Part shown: positions 14,569 through 27,078 of the stretch, in pieces | How positions within the stretch are numbered: position 1 is the stretch's first letter | How the letters are laid out: each line of letters opens with the position of its first letter | Assembly (NCBI GenBank): GCA_020055645.1 | Contig: CM034547.1 | Span: 18,887,013-18,951,012, forward strand | Origin: Tomocerus qinae | Taxonomy: Eukaryota > Arthropoda > Collembola > Entomobryomorpha > Tomoceridae | DNA length: 64,000 nucleotides | Direction of reading: 5' to 3' | Translations under genes and position numbers: made by a program | The notes under the pieces: model-generated | What the model was told of the DNA's origin: nothing | Databases searched by the model: none | What the model saw: the letters and a program-made list of their open reading frames with translations, nothing else

Positions 14569-17151
14569 ATGGTTGAGGAGTTTGAAGTTGAGAGTTATCA
14601 GTCGAACCAGCGACCCCAGTACTATGCATCTGTAGCAGGTTAATACTAGTTTATGTCAGAAAATTATTTAATCTTAACGAAACAGTAAATGTCAATAAGC
14701 ATGCATTTTTGATTCTACAGCTTCCATTGGAGCCTTCGCGATTGGAAATGTGGTAAGCATCTGCCACAATCTTTTAAAGTGGATAATAAAATACTGTAAA
14801 TATTATTTCTTTCGATGACTATTCTTAGTGTACTACTTAACTGAAATAAGTGGATTAGAAATGCCTATTTATGAATTTTATGAGCCATGGTTAATGTGTT
14901 TAGGCGTCGTGGTCAAGTCCAACACTGCCCCAAATTGAAAAGAGTGGAGAATTCGGAGATTTATCTACAGATGAAAAATCATGGATTGCCTCTATAGTCA
15001 CAGTAATAAATATTTTACTCTATTGCAGTACAAAAGATGGTTGTGTGTACACAAGTAACGCAACACATTAAATTCGCTAACCTTACTACAAAATATTATT
15101 GTTTTTCTGTTATATTGTAGTTGGCAGCTGTAATTTCCGGCCCAATAGCTGGATATGCCGTAGATCGATTTGGTCGGAGGAAGACAATGATGATTTTAAG
15201 TGTACCAATGACATTAGGTGAATAAAATCTCTCAGCTTTGATAATACATTTACCAGCAGTCAATGATATTTATACAGCTTCCAGTTAATAAAATAATGAT
15301 AGTCAATAAAATCTTTGCATTTTAACAGGTTGGGCAATCATAGCATTTTCTCAAAATTTAGTCATGATGAACATTGGCCGTTTCATAACAGGTAATAGAA
15401 TACAAAAATATAAAATAGACAGTACTTTTGTATGTTAACCTTTTGCTATACTATTTCTTATTCATGCATATCAACCTTACTAAGTCTACATAAAAATTTT
15501 TATGCTGCCCCATTTCCATTCTAAATCCTTTCAAAGAGAACTTTGGGATATTAAACCGATAATATGTATTTTTAAAATTTAAAAGTTGAAAAATTTGTAA
15601 TGCGCAAGTTATGCACATATTCCAATTTCCAATATAAATATTTAGAAAACAAGTAGTAATTAACTGTTTAATTATTAATGCTAGGTTTTTGTATTGGGGG
15701 TTTGTCAATGGCCATTCCAGTTTACATTGCTGAAATCTCTGAGGAGAGTGTTCGTGGGGCTATGTCAACAAATTTTCCGATTTTTGCTGGCCTTGGTATT
15801 CTTTGCACGTTGGTTATTTCTATCATAGTAATTGATATTTTATGGATGAGTGGGTAAACTATTTTCAGTCGAAGATTTTCATTTAGTAATTTTCAACTTT
15901 GTTTGAAGGTCTATTCTTGGAATCTTCTTGTCGTGGTTTGTACTGACATTGGTTTACATGTGCATCCCGGTAATATTTTTTGGAAGCATATTTTTGGTTC
16001 CGGAATCCCCTGTTTTCTTACTAAGCAAAGGAAGAAATAAGCGGGCAGCTTTAGCCATGAAATGGTTCCGAGGTGCGCCTAATGTCGATGTAATTGAACC
16101 AGAACTTCATAAGGTTTGTCCACGTTTGCAAGAAAATTTTACAAATATCCTACTTAAAGCAATAAAGGATTGGAATTATATTAAATCATTAAATCATACT
16201 TAGATGAGACGTGGTTTAGAAGAAAAAAGAGATCAGAGAATTACAACGAAAGAATTCTTTTCCCCTGGGGTGTTTAAACCTACAGTCATCGTATTTTTCC
16301 TGATGGTGTTCCAGCAACTTTCAGGTAACTGCCTTAACTATGCATACAGGGTAATAATGCATTGAAATAATTCTAAAGTTCATTTTAATGTCTCAATAGG
16401 ATTAAATGCAATAATTTTCTACTCTACAACAATATTTGAATCGGCTGGAACAAAGATTGACCCGAATTTATGCTCCATTATTATTGGAGTTGTTCTGACT
16501 GTGTCTGTTTGTTTTTCAACGCCTTTAATGGATAGAGTAGGGAGGAAAATACTCCTTGTGGTTTCGGATGCGGGAATGACAATTTCCTTAACCGCACTCG
16601 GTCTGTTTTTTTATCTCAAGGAAAATAATGGAGGAAAAGTTCCAGAAGGACTCTCTTGGCTTCCTCTTGCCAGCTTAATGCTTTTCATGGTGACCTTCAA
16701 TATTGGATTCGGTTAGCTACTTTTATAAATTACAATATTGTACACTCTCTCTTTGAAGGTTTTCTAAAAGTTCCGTCACGTTTTTCCTTAGGTCCTTGTC
16801 CATGGATTCTTGTAAGCAATTTTCAAATCAATGCAATTATCTCTACTCTCTACTAACCTTAAAAATGTTTTTGAACTTAATGTCATTATTTTGTTTGAAT
16901 AATTTTAGATGTCAGAATTAATTCCAACGCATATAAAAGGATTCTCTACTGCACTTTGCACTTGTGCTAATTGGTTTTGTGCTTTTCTTGTAACTAAAAG
17001 TTTTGAGGATTTCATGACATTATTAGGTGTCTCCGGATGCTATTGGCTCTTTGCCTTGGTCTGTGCTGTAGGCACAGCATTTTCCTTTTGTTTTGTACCA
17101 GAAACTAAAGGAAAGACTCTGGATGAAATTCAGCGTGCATTTAGAAGTTAG
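14569..17151 (+). CDS. Sugar porter, facilitated trehalose transporter Tret1-like (copy 3)
   Basis: Membrane sugar transporter of the major facilitator superfamily, 461 residues. Exons: 14569-14638, 14721-14752, 14904-15002, 15121-15217, 15329-15391, 15685-15808, 15909-16113, 16204-16324, 16400-16711, 16792-16811, 16909-17151. Canonical motifs: DRFGRRK (82-88), RFITG, PESP (193-196), QQLSGLN (267-273), DRVGRK (315-320), GPCPW (375-379), SELIP and PETKGK (445-450). Exon 6 uses a gttggt donor at 15809, chosen because it gives the phase needed by the 205-bp next exon and a length equal to copy 2's exon 4. The GPxPW region is split at a different site from copy 1, so introns moved or were gained after duplication. 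AATAAA lies at 17375. Substrate is inferred only. Confidence 0.88.
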
Positions 17152-17559
17152 CTTGCTTTCTTTAAGATTCGCTCAGGGAGCTATGACATGATTATTATGT
17201 AGTATTACAATAATTTTTACATTTTGCACACCATGAATTTATATACGTAAATGTGTTTCCATTTTTGTATATTTATAGCTTAACACAGTTCTTACGGCAA
17301 GTTTGAAAACCTTTCTGTAAATGGCAATTTCTGATAAAGACAATCTAATGTAACAATATTGTGATAACTAGTAGAATAAACATGACCATATTATATTGAA
17401 TTGCAAAGCCTAATATAGAGTAACCGCAGAGTTGGTATTTTGTTGGTATTCGTTTCCATTATGATGGTGAAGTAATATAAAGACCAACATCCCAATGAAA
17501 GAAATTTATTTTTGGGTTGAGGTCAATAAAAATACAGAATATATAGTTAGTACTTTAAT
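17152..17559. other. convergent 3' region with two poly(A) signals
   Basis: The sugar porter (+) and the White-like gene (-) end here facing each other. AATAAA on the plus strand lies at 17375-17380 and AATAAA on the minus strand at 17505-17510 (TTTATT on plus). The two 3' untranslated regions are therefore close or overlapping. No other feature seen. Confidence 0.6.
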
Positions 17560-20500
17560 TTAAGCAGGTCTGTACGTTTTCTTTAGCAATGCAAGAAAGC
17601 AAATAATTCTGAAAGACACGAGTAGTCCAACGATTGCAAGGATACTTCCAATGAAATTGTCCTGTAAGCAGAAGATACACCGATACACGATGATGGTATC
17701 ATGATTTTATATGTGCTTTGTACGTATGTCTAGTTAGTGTTAAATGGTTACCTCTTCAAAATGAAGTTCTCTCAGCACCTCTTCTCCAGTATTGATACAA
17801 GTTGTGTTTAATTCACAAGCAATGCCTTCTACACCCTTCCATTGATTCACTGTTAAGGCTTCGTTACCGTACATGAACCTTGTAGAGTAAAACTTATGAT
17901 ATTATCTTAGAATCATTTTATTATTTATTTAATTTGTTTGTACCATGAAATGTACTGAAGCCAGATGAAATAGACAGGTATGGAACTAGAGACATTCAAA
18001 AGAGATTTTTAAGGTTAGATTCATGAATGCACATATTGTAATAAATATAGTTAGCAAACAAGTAGCTGGTAATTATGTGGATTTTACTCCTTGTTTAAAA
18101 ATGATCCTCCAAATATTAAGAAGGGCATTATAAAAACAGGGGCCAGTCCTAAAGCCATGTCCAACGACGAACTTACAGTCGAGATCATGTAACCTAAAGG
18201 AGATCAGAAGTCAGATTTACAGTTTTAAAGACAATGTTATTTATGCTATTGGCAATTTACCGTATGATGTTCCAACATTGGCCAAAAGAACTAAAATACC
18301 ACAGGTAACATAAAACTGGTTTTCAGAAGAGTTTAACCCAACCATGAAATACACAATTGCTGTGTATATAATTGGCAGTATAATATACAATGGCAACTCA
18401 GCAGTTGTTTTCGCTAAATAATATACGTCTGTTCTGTACATTCCGTTGTGATGCTCTCTCATGAAGACAGGAAGTTCGGCCCAAAATGTCTGAAATAAAA
18501 TAAAGACAAGGACTTAAATTGTTTTCGCTCAAGAGAAATTTTATTTATTAGTAATTTCTTACATTTATAACTGAAAACACGTTGGAAAAGGTAACGTTTG
18601 TCATCACTAGAAAAATAGCTCCATTTATATTTTGAATTCCTTCTTGGTTCAATTCTTGATCGAAATAGATTATTCCTATAATCAATGCCACCACCTGAAA
18701 TTGAAAAGAGACAGATATTGAAATAAAATTCATATAAAATAGGTACCCCATTGCATTGTTCTTCCTTACCAGAGTTTGAAATAATTGAATCTTGAGAAAT
18801 GCAGGATCTTTCAGAATAGTTATAACAGATCGCCATAAAACTGCTTGAAATTGGGTAAGCCACGATGATTTGTATCGAGCTGATCTTTTATGTATCACTG
18901 TGTCTAGGGACATCAACCCATCAGATCTTTTCAATGTGCATTCTTCTATGTTATTCTGTAATTACAGTTCCGAAAAAAAGTTTATCAAGGAATAAGTTAT
19001 TTAGTAACTATTTTCCAAATGTCACCTTAATTTCTTTTGCACTAGAGCTGTTTTCAAAACGATTGCATATTGTCCTTGCCCTCTGCAAACAATCTGTTTC
19101 TTTTCCAGGTCTAATGGCCAAAGTGTGTATAAAGAAATCCGCCGGATTATAATTGACTGGACATGGATACCCCAACCTAAAAGTAATACATGTAAAGAAG
19201 GGATTTTCTGGTTTTGTGATGCTAGTCGGTCCTGCAGTTTTGACGTGCATATTCATAGAGCATATTTAATTAAATATTTCTTACGTTGTAAAAAACGGAA
19301 GAATATCTTTGGTGTCTCCCATAAATGCAGTTCTACCTTCAGACATGAGCAGAATTCTATCGAAAAGTGCATAAACTTCAGATGAAGGTTGATGGATTGT
19401 GCAAATAATAGTTTTTCCTTTGGATGCTAATTGCTTGAGTATTGTTAAAATACTTTGAGCCATGTATGAGTCAAGGCCAGTAGTTGGTTCATCAAAAAAC
19501 ATCAGTGGAGGGTCTGTTAAGATCTTAAAACATCGAAAGGTTGTAAAAAATGTTAAATCATATAGTGTTAAAATAATATACATTTTAGCATCTAATGTGC
19601 AGATGGTAGCAGTAATTTGCATACTTTATAAGTATTTGTTCTATTTACAGAACAAAGATTACCTCAGATGCTACAGCAAGTCGTTTTCTCTGTCCACCAG
19701 AGAGACCTTTTATCACTCCTGGAGTGCCAATTATTGTATCAGCACATTCTGATAATCCCATCTACAAATTGAAGCATGATGCACATTTTATTATTAATCC
19801 AAAAAGTATTTGTACCTACACAATTTTATCGTTGCAAGTCATAATGAATTTTTTGCATACCTCATGTATGACTTCTTCTACTCGTTCAAATCTTTGCTGA
19901 CGGGGAATATGTCGGTGCATTCTTAGAATTGCATGAAACCTCAAATGCTCTCTAGGTGTTAAAAACCCAATAAATATATCGTCCTGCTGGATATAGGCCG
20001 ACATTGATGCTAAAGAATCTGCATTGATTTGCACTCCATTTATACATCTCTGTCCACTCCAATTCAAACTGCTGGTGTTTCTAAATGTTAACATATTTAG
20101 CAGTGTTGTTTTCCCTGCACCACTGCTACCCTAAGAAAGTAATGCCGTTTCAGTACTAACTCAGATCTTAAAAAAATAAGCCACTGATGAATGATACATT
20201 AAGCACAATATAATGAAGAATATCTTTTTACCATTAAAGCCAGCAGCTCTTTAGGTTTCACTACTCCATTCACTGTTCAAAAAATTTTGATATCTTTAGA
20301 GTATGCGTTATTTTATGTACATAGTATTACGCAAATTAATCTCAAAGTCTCTTATGGAGGAATTCAACCCCAAGATTCAAGATCATAAGTTGGAAAATCA
20401 TTGTTGCACCATTTATGGCTAATTTTCTATATTATAAATTCACCTGAATGTAAAATGGTTTTCCCTTCTGATGGATTGCCATTTTTTCCACAAAACCCCT

Positions 20501-20811
20501 TGCTTTTTCCGTCAACCCATACGTTTATATCATTCCAGGAGTAAGTCACCGAGTCCACTTTGTCCTTTCGGCCTAGTGTATTATAAACTTCATTTGGATT
20601 TACAATGTAGCCCGATGAACCCTGTAAAAATGTGTGATTTATTCCAGGCTTTGAAGTAGGTACACAATAGGGGTAAACTTCAAAAAATCGAAGGAGTCAG
20701 GTAAAATTAAACGCTATAAATTACGTGATCTAGTTTGTGTAATTTTTAAACAGATGATCTTACTTGTTCGTCAATATCAATCATTGACATCTTTTTCAAA
20801 GACACTGCCAT
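17560..20811 (-). CDS. w: White-like ABCG half-transporter
   Basis: ATP-driven ABCG half-transporter. White-type proteins pair with Scarlet or Brown to move pigment precursors into granules of eye and other cells. Exons in coding order: 20764-20811, 20444-20621, 20232-20272, 19861-20130, 19663-19761, 19285-19523, 19026-19176, 18770-18955, 18563-18694, 18261-18489, 18088-18193, 17944-17985, 17752-17878, 17560-17661; 649 residues. Walker [10 protein letters not shown] (90-98), signature LSGGQ (199-203), Walker B MFFDEP (220-225) and H-loop His256 precede the transmembrane half from about residue 375. White-like markers include TYSWNDINV near the N-terminus, [24 protein letters not shown] and a closing [11 protein letters not shown]. 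All splice phases agree. The assignment to White rather than another eye-pigment ABCG is from family resemblance. Sap-feeding and other insects can carry several White-like copies, so one-to-one orthology is not proven. Confidence 0.87.
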
Positions 20812-22591
20812 GCTGTTATGTAATTTTGTGTTTTTAAATCAGTTACTTAATGTGGTGATTTACGTAAGATAGTAATTATACTTTTTACTGGATAGTCCTG
20901 TCCTGTCGTTTACATCACATTTTTGTGAGTGCCTAGTATTGTGACAGGCTCATCGTTAAGCTATAAATAATGTGCTTGTTGCAAATGTATGTGCAGAAGT
21001 TGTAACAAATTTGTGATAAAGATAAGCATGGAAGTATTATCTACCTGTGATTATCACTCAACTAATAAAATGTTAAGCAATATATACAGCATGTCATTTT
21101 TGCAATCATTGGTTTGATACTATGACGCAACACGCAATGGATCCCGTGATATGTTGTCACAAATTCTATAACTCCTAAATATTGCTGTATGTTATTGGGT
21201 CACTATTTACTCTCTAAAAATCTGCTTCTTAATTCATAGTCTACGCTTGTAAAAAATAAAACATTATAATTATATAAATATTTACCATTTAAAAAATATT
21301 ACTGTCTTGCTATATCTGGGCATTAATATAATTCCATCACATAACATTCCTTTTCGCCTGCTTAAATACCCTATGAGCAAGATGCTTTACAATCCATTAT
21401 CATAACCAAAATTAGAGAACCCGAGGGTTAGTAATAAAGGTAGTAATAAAAAGATCAGTTTTGTTAATACCATGAAACATGAAATTATTTATACATTAGT
21501 GTATAAGGACAAGGACAGAGATTGAAATCCTTGAACTTGATTTACAGTTTACATGTTCATGTAAATACTGCAAAATATTATCATAAATCCGACTCTTGGA
21601 ATGTGACATCTATACTCATCCTTTTAGGCCCCAAACACACCTACATTGCCCTACGGAAAGATTTTGTATGTAAACTCATATCTCTCAACCAATTCGATTG
21701 ATGATATCGTTTTTAATAAAAATAAATCAATAAAATTACATGCTATCTTCATGTTAAATAAATGTTAAAAGGGTTTCCAAACAATGTAGCTATATGTAGG
21801 ATAATAATATAGTATCCATATTTAACTGGGTTATATGTAGTATACGAAACCATTTAGTACGCTACGTTACATACAGTAATACAACCACAACCAATAAAAA
21901 ATTCGTTTGTAGTTATTTTTGGTTTATCATTGCTACAACTATCCTGCACTAATAATAAACATAAATAGCATCAAATTGAGAATTAAGATATCGAATTCAC
22001 GGAACATGACTTTGACATTGGTTGCTGTCAATAACAGGAAATTATGGTTCAAAGCTGTAAGATGTATCATTTACAGAACCATTTACTACAGAATTATTAT
22101 CAGAAATTAAAAGGTACGTACCCAAGTACCTTTGAATGTCCTTCATGCATGCTTGAAAAAAATATTTATGCAAACAAGTTTCCTTCATGAATTCTGATAT
22201 AAACACTTAAGTTGACGTAATCCTGAGCCTCTGAGTCACAGCTACAAGTATTACATATAACCAATTACAACCTAATACAAAATCATTTGTCAGAAGAAAC
22301 ACAAGTCAATAAGAAGGTGAAAAAGCATAGTGGTAGAAGCTCCTTAAAGATTCAGAAAAGCTTAGTAATTATATATCTGTGTTTAAGTATAATATGCAAG
22401 TGCCTATTTAAACAAACAACAAACTACACCTTTCTACGTATACATAATAGTAATTAGAAAGTAGAGATAAGGTTTTATACTTCGCCAGAGCTGATTAAAC
22501 ATTCAAGCAATAAACTACATTCTTAAACAGTTTCTCAATTTGGAAGAAAATAAAAACAATTCTTCACCGTTAACTTTTGAAATCAGAGACT
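20812..22591. other. divergent intergenic region, White-like gene to secreted-protein gene
   Basis: Separates two divergently transcribed genes, so it should hold both promoters. Very AT-rich with many short poly-A/T runs. I see no convincing core promoter motif, gene or repeat. Confidence 0.5.
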
Positions 22592-23268
22592 ATGGAAGTT
22601 AAATTTTTGTTACTGTTATTTTTGGTTTATATTTCCTTCAAGGATGCAAGTGCTCAGAATTTGTGTCGATTCACGACTCTAAAGAGTCCATCGTCAAATG
22701 AGACATACGTGGAAAATTTTTCAGCTGCAAAATGCTTACGCGTAGAAGGTCTCGGCCTCTTGAAAGACTCAAAAATTCTTCTGGATGATTGTTCCTACTG
22801 GTATTAAAATTTAGATTTTTTGAACTAAAATATTCTTTCGAATATTTTATTTGTAATTGCATGTTACATTGAAAATTATTTACAAAAGATGTCATATCTA
22901 CCTGTGCAACTTTGTAACATTGTATTTGTTGCATTTACAGGAAAAAGCCCTTTGTCCTTGACCAAAAGATCTCGATTGTGAGAAGCCCTTTAGGAAAGTC
23001 ATTATTGAAAACAGCCGCGACCAACGGAGACAGCTTATGTCTCACAGTCAAAAATGGGGTACTATACAATAGTTTGTGTCAGCCATCGAATTTTGATCAA
23101 AACTGGACGTTGAAACACCTTCGAGATAACGGGAACCAATATATCATCGAACAATATTCTTCTAAGAAATGTTTAATTCCCAAAACTAGGGAGCGAGGAT
23201 CTGTTATCAAACTTCTTCCCTGCAATTCTCTACAGACTGAGCAAATTTGGAAGCTTTGTACGAAATAA
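22592..23268 (+). CDS. Small secreted protein with ricin-B-like (beta-trefoil) repeats
   Basis: Two exons (22592-22800 and 22941-23268) encode 178 residues. I do not recognise a named orthologue. Residues 1-21 form a clear signal peptide (hydrophobic LLLLFLVYI, cleavage likely after ASA). The mature part has eight cysteines (25, 48, 67, 103, 116, 147, 164, 176), enough for four disulfides. Three repeats each have a Cys-Leu, a second Cys 12-18 residues on and a Trp (W70, W125, W173), twice with Gln just before it. This is the pattern of ricin B-type beta-trefoil lectin subdomains. Only the lectin-like fold is suggested; there is no catalytic domain. A sugar-binding extracellular or glandular protein is plausible, but binding is unproven. 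The start is the first in-frame ATG. AATAAA lies at 23664-23669. Confidence 0.8.
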
Positions 23269-24377
23269 TCTTGAGGATTTTATAACCATTATTACTCATC
23301 CGTTTAACATGGAACATCTTTGTCTACAGTCTATACTCTAAATTACTCTATACGTTACTGATGATTACTTACATGCTTTATTATGATGCAATATGCAATT
23401 CATTATATATTTCTGGTTATTCGGACCCTAACTATTATGCATAATTTATGTAATACTTACAACTCCAATAATATCACAAATACGTGGGACTGTATTACGA
23501 AAAAAACGAACCAAAAGCTGGTACTATTATATATACCAAAATTAAGTACAATTAAAAGCATTCACATTGCATTGTTTCCATTACCTTGACATGGCTTACC
23601 TTGGCACTGTACTATTGTAACTTTACTTTTACTATTGTAACAAATGATAACTTCTTAAAATGAAATAAAAGTCAGGACTTCCACAAAATTACCTTTGAAC
23701 GTTTGTAAAATTACTTGGCAGTTTTACATAGATCATCTAAAATCTAAATCTACACATACAAATGATGATACTTACACATTGTGTCTCGTCTTAGTCTGGC
23801 TTTAATGCAATTTAGGTTTTTTGTGTACCTTTACGTTTTCTAAATCCAATCCAAAAGAAACCAAAATCCCAACAGTCTTATCTCATCTCCCAAGTTCCAA
23901 ACAATGTCCTTTTAACATTTTGTGCGATTAGGTTTCGTGATCAGTCACTGTCCTGTCATCGGCAACATATGAATGTGAATTGTGAATGTGATATATATGT
24001 GACTTTATGTGGAATGTGTTATGTGAATCGAATATTATGTGTTGTGTGAGTGTGGGTGTGATTAGTAGTAGTAAAGTTATGTGATGAATAATATTGTGAT
24101 AGTGATGTGATCTGGATCTGGAGCTGTCTGATTAGATTATTAGAATGAGACATTGAGACATTTTTAATGCCAAGTCTAAGTTCTTTGCCGTTTAAGGTTC
24201 TGCCAGAGCCATCTGTTGGTCAAATAGTTTTGTCGCGCCCAAGCAAACTTATACTTGAGCGGGAGTAAACTGTCCACCTCAAAATCATAGCATTTGCGAA
24301 GTTAGCTACGAAGAAGTTGTCAAAATTTTCTCTGAAATTATTAACTTTTTTAAAATTGGGCAGTTAAAGTGATTGAA
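23269..24377. other. intergenic, secreted-protein gene to DEK
   Basis: Includes the probable poly(A) signal at 23664. About 23960-24120 is a TG/GTG-rich, strand-asymmetric simple-sequence stretch just upstream of DEK. A plus-strand frame at 24441-24719 falls inside DEK intron 1 and resembles no family. Confidence 0.5.
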
Positions 24378-27078
24378 ATGGCTGCATCTGTGGAAAGCGT
24401 AAGTAAATTATCTTATTTCAGTACATAATATCAATTTCTGATGTCATTTGACAGTCGGGGTCAAAATCGAAAAGATTGTGGGCATTTACCATTTATTAAA
24501 TGCATATTTTGGTTGGTTATCAACAAAACAGTGGTCTCGTTTTCTTCGCCACCATACACCTCAATGTCATCAGTCCTCTTTGTGACACATTGTCTTTCAT
24601 CATTTTCAATAATTTTTACAATTAAAAGAATTGAAGTACACGACAGTTGGAAATGTTGGAATGTTTATAATGGAGAATCGGAAACATTTGAATTAGATTT
24701 TCGCAAAAAATCAGTTTGAAGAAAAATTATATTTTCATAGGAAAATAGGAAACAAGCAAACTGAAGGAAATAAATTAGAAATTCAGTACATGAATTTTTG
24801 AAAACAAATAAAGTAAATAATACAATTTAATCATTTTCTTTACAATATTTTTAGAGCAATGTTGAATTTGGAGCAGCAGGAAAAATAGATACACAAGCTA
24901 TGCCAGTGGACGAGGAAGATGATTTTCGGAGAGCAGAGGAGTCTAGTGAAGACGCTACGGATAATGAAAAATCAGCGGTTTCTAGTGCCGATGAATCAGG
25001 AACGAAAAGTGAAACCGAAGAAGATAATGAGCAAAAGAAGGAAAACGCAGCTACTAAAACTAAAGTGGTCATTAGGAAAGAGAAGCCTAAAGGAAATGGA
25101 GATTTTATATTTCCTCTAGACACTAATGCTGCAGAAGTTGTAAAATCCGATGGTTTGCGTCGTGAGCGTAAACAGGTGGAAAGATTTGCTCACATTCCAG
25201 TCAAGCACGAAGAGAAGCCTATTATCATTTCCGAAGGTTCTGGTGTCAAGCTTGGCGACATCGAATATATTGCACATCAGATAAATGTTCGTATTTCATT
25301 AAATATGTATGTAATACAATTTATAAAATTTAAGTCATGTTATTAAATGTAAATGCTCAATGCAGAAACACAAGCCAGCTGATTTAGCCAATTTACATCG
25401 ACTGTTTTACGACCGTCGTGGCACTGCTACTCAAATTAAGAAAAACATTCGTTTATTTTCTGGATTTCCTTTTGAAGATAAATCAGCCGAATTTATTAAG
25501 AAGAAAAAACAAATGGTCAAGTAAGTATAAACGTATAAAATATGATTAATTTTGCAAGTTTTAGGATATTATTAGAGCAACAAGTATGATGATTCATTTC
25601 GAATGAATTATACATAAATTATGTTTTAAAAACTAGGCATTAATTTTTCATCTTTTGCACATGTCTATATGAGTATATGTTGCTGGATAGGAAATGGCAA
25701 TGTTAACCGTAATCATAATCATTTCTCCGTTTTCTGTTATAGGTGGAATCCTAAAGTTGTTCGCGAAATTTGCGATGTACTTGGATTACAGAAGAAAGCT
25801 TCAAAAGACCAAACCATTGAAGGAGTGTTAGAATTTTGTTTGCAACCATCAGATAAAGGGAAAAAGATAGGATCGAGAAAAAGTAGTTCTAGCCAAAAGT
25901 CGAAAAGGAGCCCTTCAAAATCAAAGAAAAGTACTGACTCTTCAAAATCAGAATCTGGAACTGGAAAAAAAGAAAAGAGCACAAAAAGAAAATTAGCCTC
26001 TAGTGGTTCTGGCAGTGAACAAGATGAAGTTGCTGGAAAAAGCACCGGTAGTGGTAAAAGTAAAGCTAAAGAACCTCCAAATAAAAAAAGTCGTGAAGGG
26101 CCCGCCAGAAAAGCATCCGCAGGAAAAATATATGCAGAAGATGTTGATGAAGAACTAGAAAGAATGGTCTCTGACAGCGAATCAGATTTTAAAAGTGAGG
26201 AAGACAAGCCAAAAAAGAAAGCCAAGAAAGTTGTTAAACCCAAGCCTTCTATCAAAAAGAGTTCTACCAAAAAGACACCCAAATCAAGTAGGCCCCCTGA
26301 TTCTGATAGTGGCAGTGAAGAACCAAAGAGTACTAAGGAACCTGTGAAGATCCCTACGGTAAAATTCTTTGACATTTTGTATGTAATATGCTGAAACGGA
26401 AAATATTTTTAGGCTAAATAGGCAGTTCAGCAGTATCTATCGCCTAAAAAGGAAAAAAGAATTTTGTTTGTAATATGCTGAAACAGAAAATATTTTTAAT
26501 TTAAATAGGCAGTTCATATCGCCTAAAAGAAATAAAATAAAAGAACCCACTGATGTCAGTGTTTTAATTGAGCTGCTAAAAATGTCATTTTTATGTAGTA
26601 GGTTGTATTCATACTACATAGTTAAAAATTGGTACACATTACATTCAATATGGTCTTAACACGGCCCAAGATTTACATTCATTTGAGCTATATTTTAGCC
26701 ATTTTGATCAGGTGGAACACTGACTGATGTGAACAGTGACTGGTGTGTTTTATTTTTATTAAATGTTATGTACAAACTAATTTGTCTAACTATCATAAAT
26801 TTTTTACAGGATGAAGACCTAAAGAAGTCTGTGCAGAAAATTATAAAAAATTCTGATTTGAAGAAAGTCTCAATGAGGATGGTATTGGATCAAGTATCTG
26901 GAGAATATCCTGGTGTCGACTTGCAAGACAAAAAAGCTTTGATAAAATCCTTGGTTCAAGAGGTATTCTAATGTTGTATTTTAATATTAATTTTGTTTGC
27001 CCTACTGTTGGAGATAAGTGTGCAGTGAACTAGTTCAGTAAATGTTTATGATGTTTCTTGTTTCAGATGCTACCATAA
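24378..27078 (+). CDS. Dek: DEK chromatin-associated protein
   Basis: Nuclear DNA-binding protein that alters chromatin topology and acts in transcription, splicing and histone handling. Exons: 24378-24398, 24855-25286, 25366-25520, 25743-26358, 26810-26962, 27067-27078; 462 residues. An acidic N-terminal part is followed by the DEK core with its SAP-like fold (about 130-245; LHRLFYDRRGT, KKNIR and SGFPFE are typical of DEK). A long Ser/Lys/Glu-rich, low-complexity linker follows (about 245-405). The C-terminal DEK_C domain (about 408-462, with VSMRMVL and YPGVDL) is the second DNA-binding and multimerisation region. The final exon codes only for MLP and stop, closing the domain as in other DEK proteins. 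The linker has many SxSE/SDSE acidic serines, likely CK2 targets by family knowledge. Intron 4 contains a local tandem duplication. Confidence 0.9.
26374..26538. repeat. two-copy tandem duplication, 87-bp period, in DEK intron 4
   Basis: A segment starting attttgtatgtaatatgctg at 26374 recurs at 26461 with a few substitutions and a small deletion. Each copy also holds aaataggcagttca and tatcgcctaaaa. It starts about 15 bases after the splice donor of exon 4, so it lies wholly in the intron. Confidence 0.8.

Noticed and set aside
24441..24719. 92-codon plus-strand frame
   Set aside because: It lies wholly within DEK intron 1 and has no homology that I recognise.
25737..26375. 212-codon minus-strand frame opposite DEK
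   Set aside because: It is a shadow of the Ser/Lys-rich DEK exon, whose codons read as Leu/Phe/Ser on the opposite strand.
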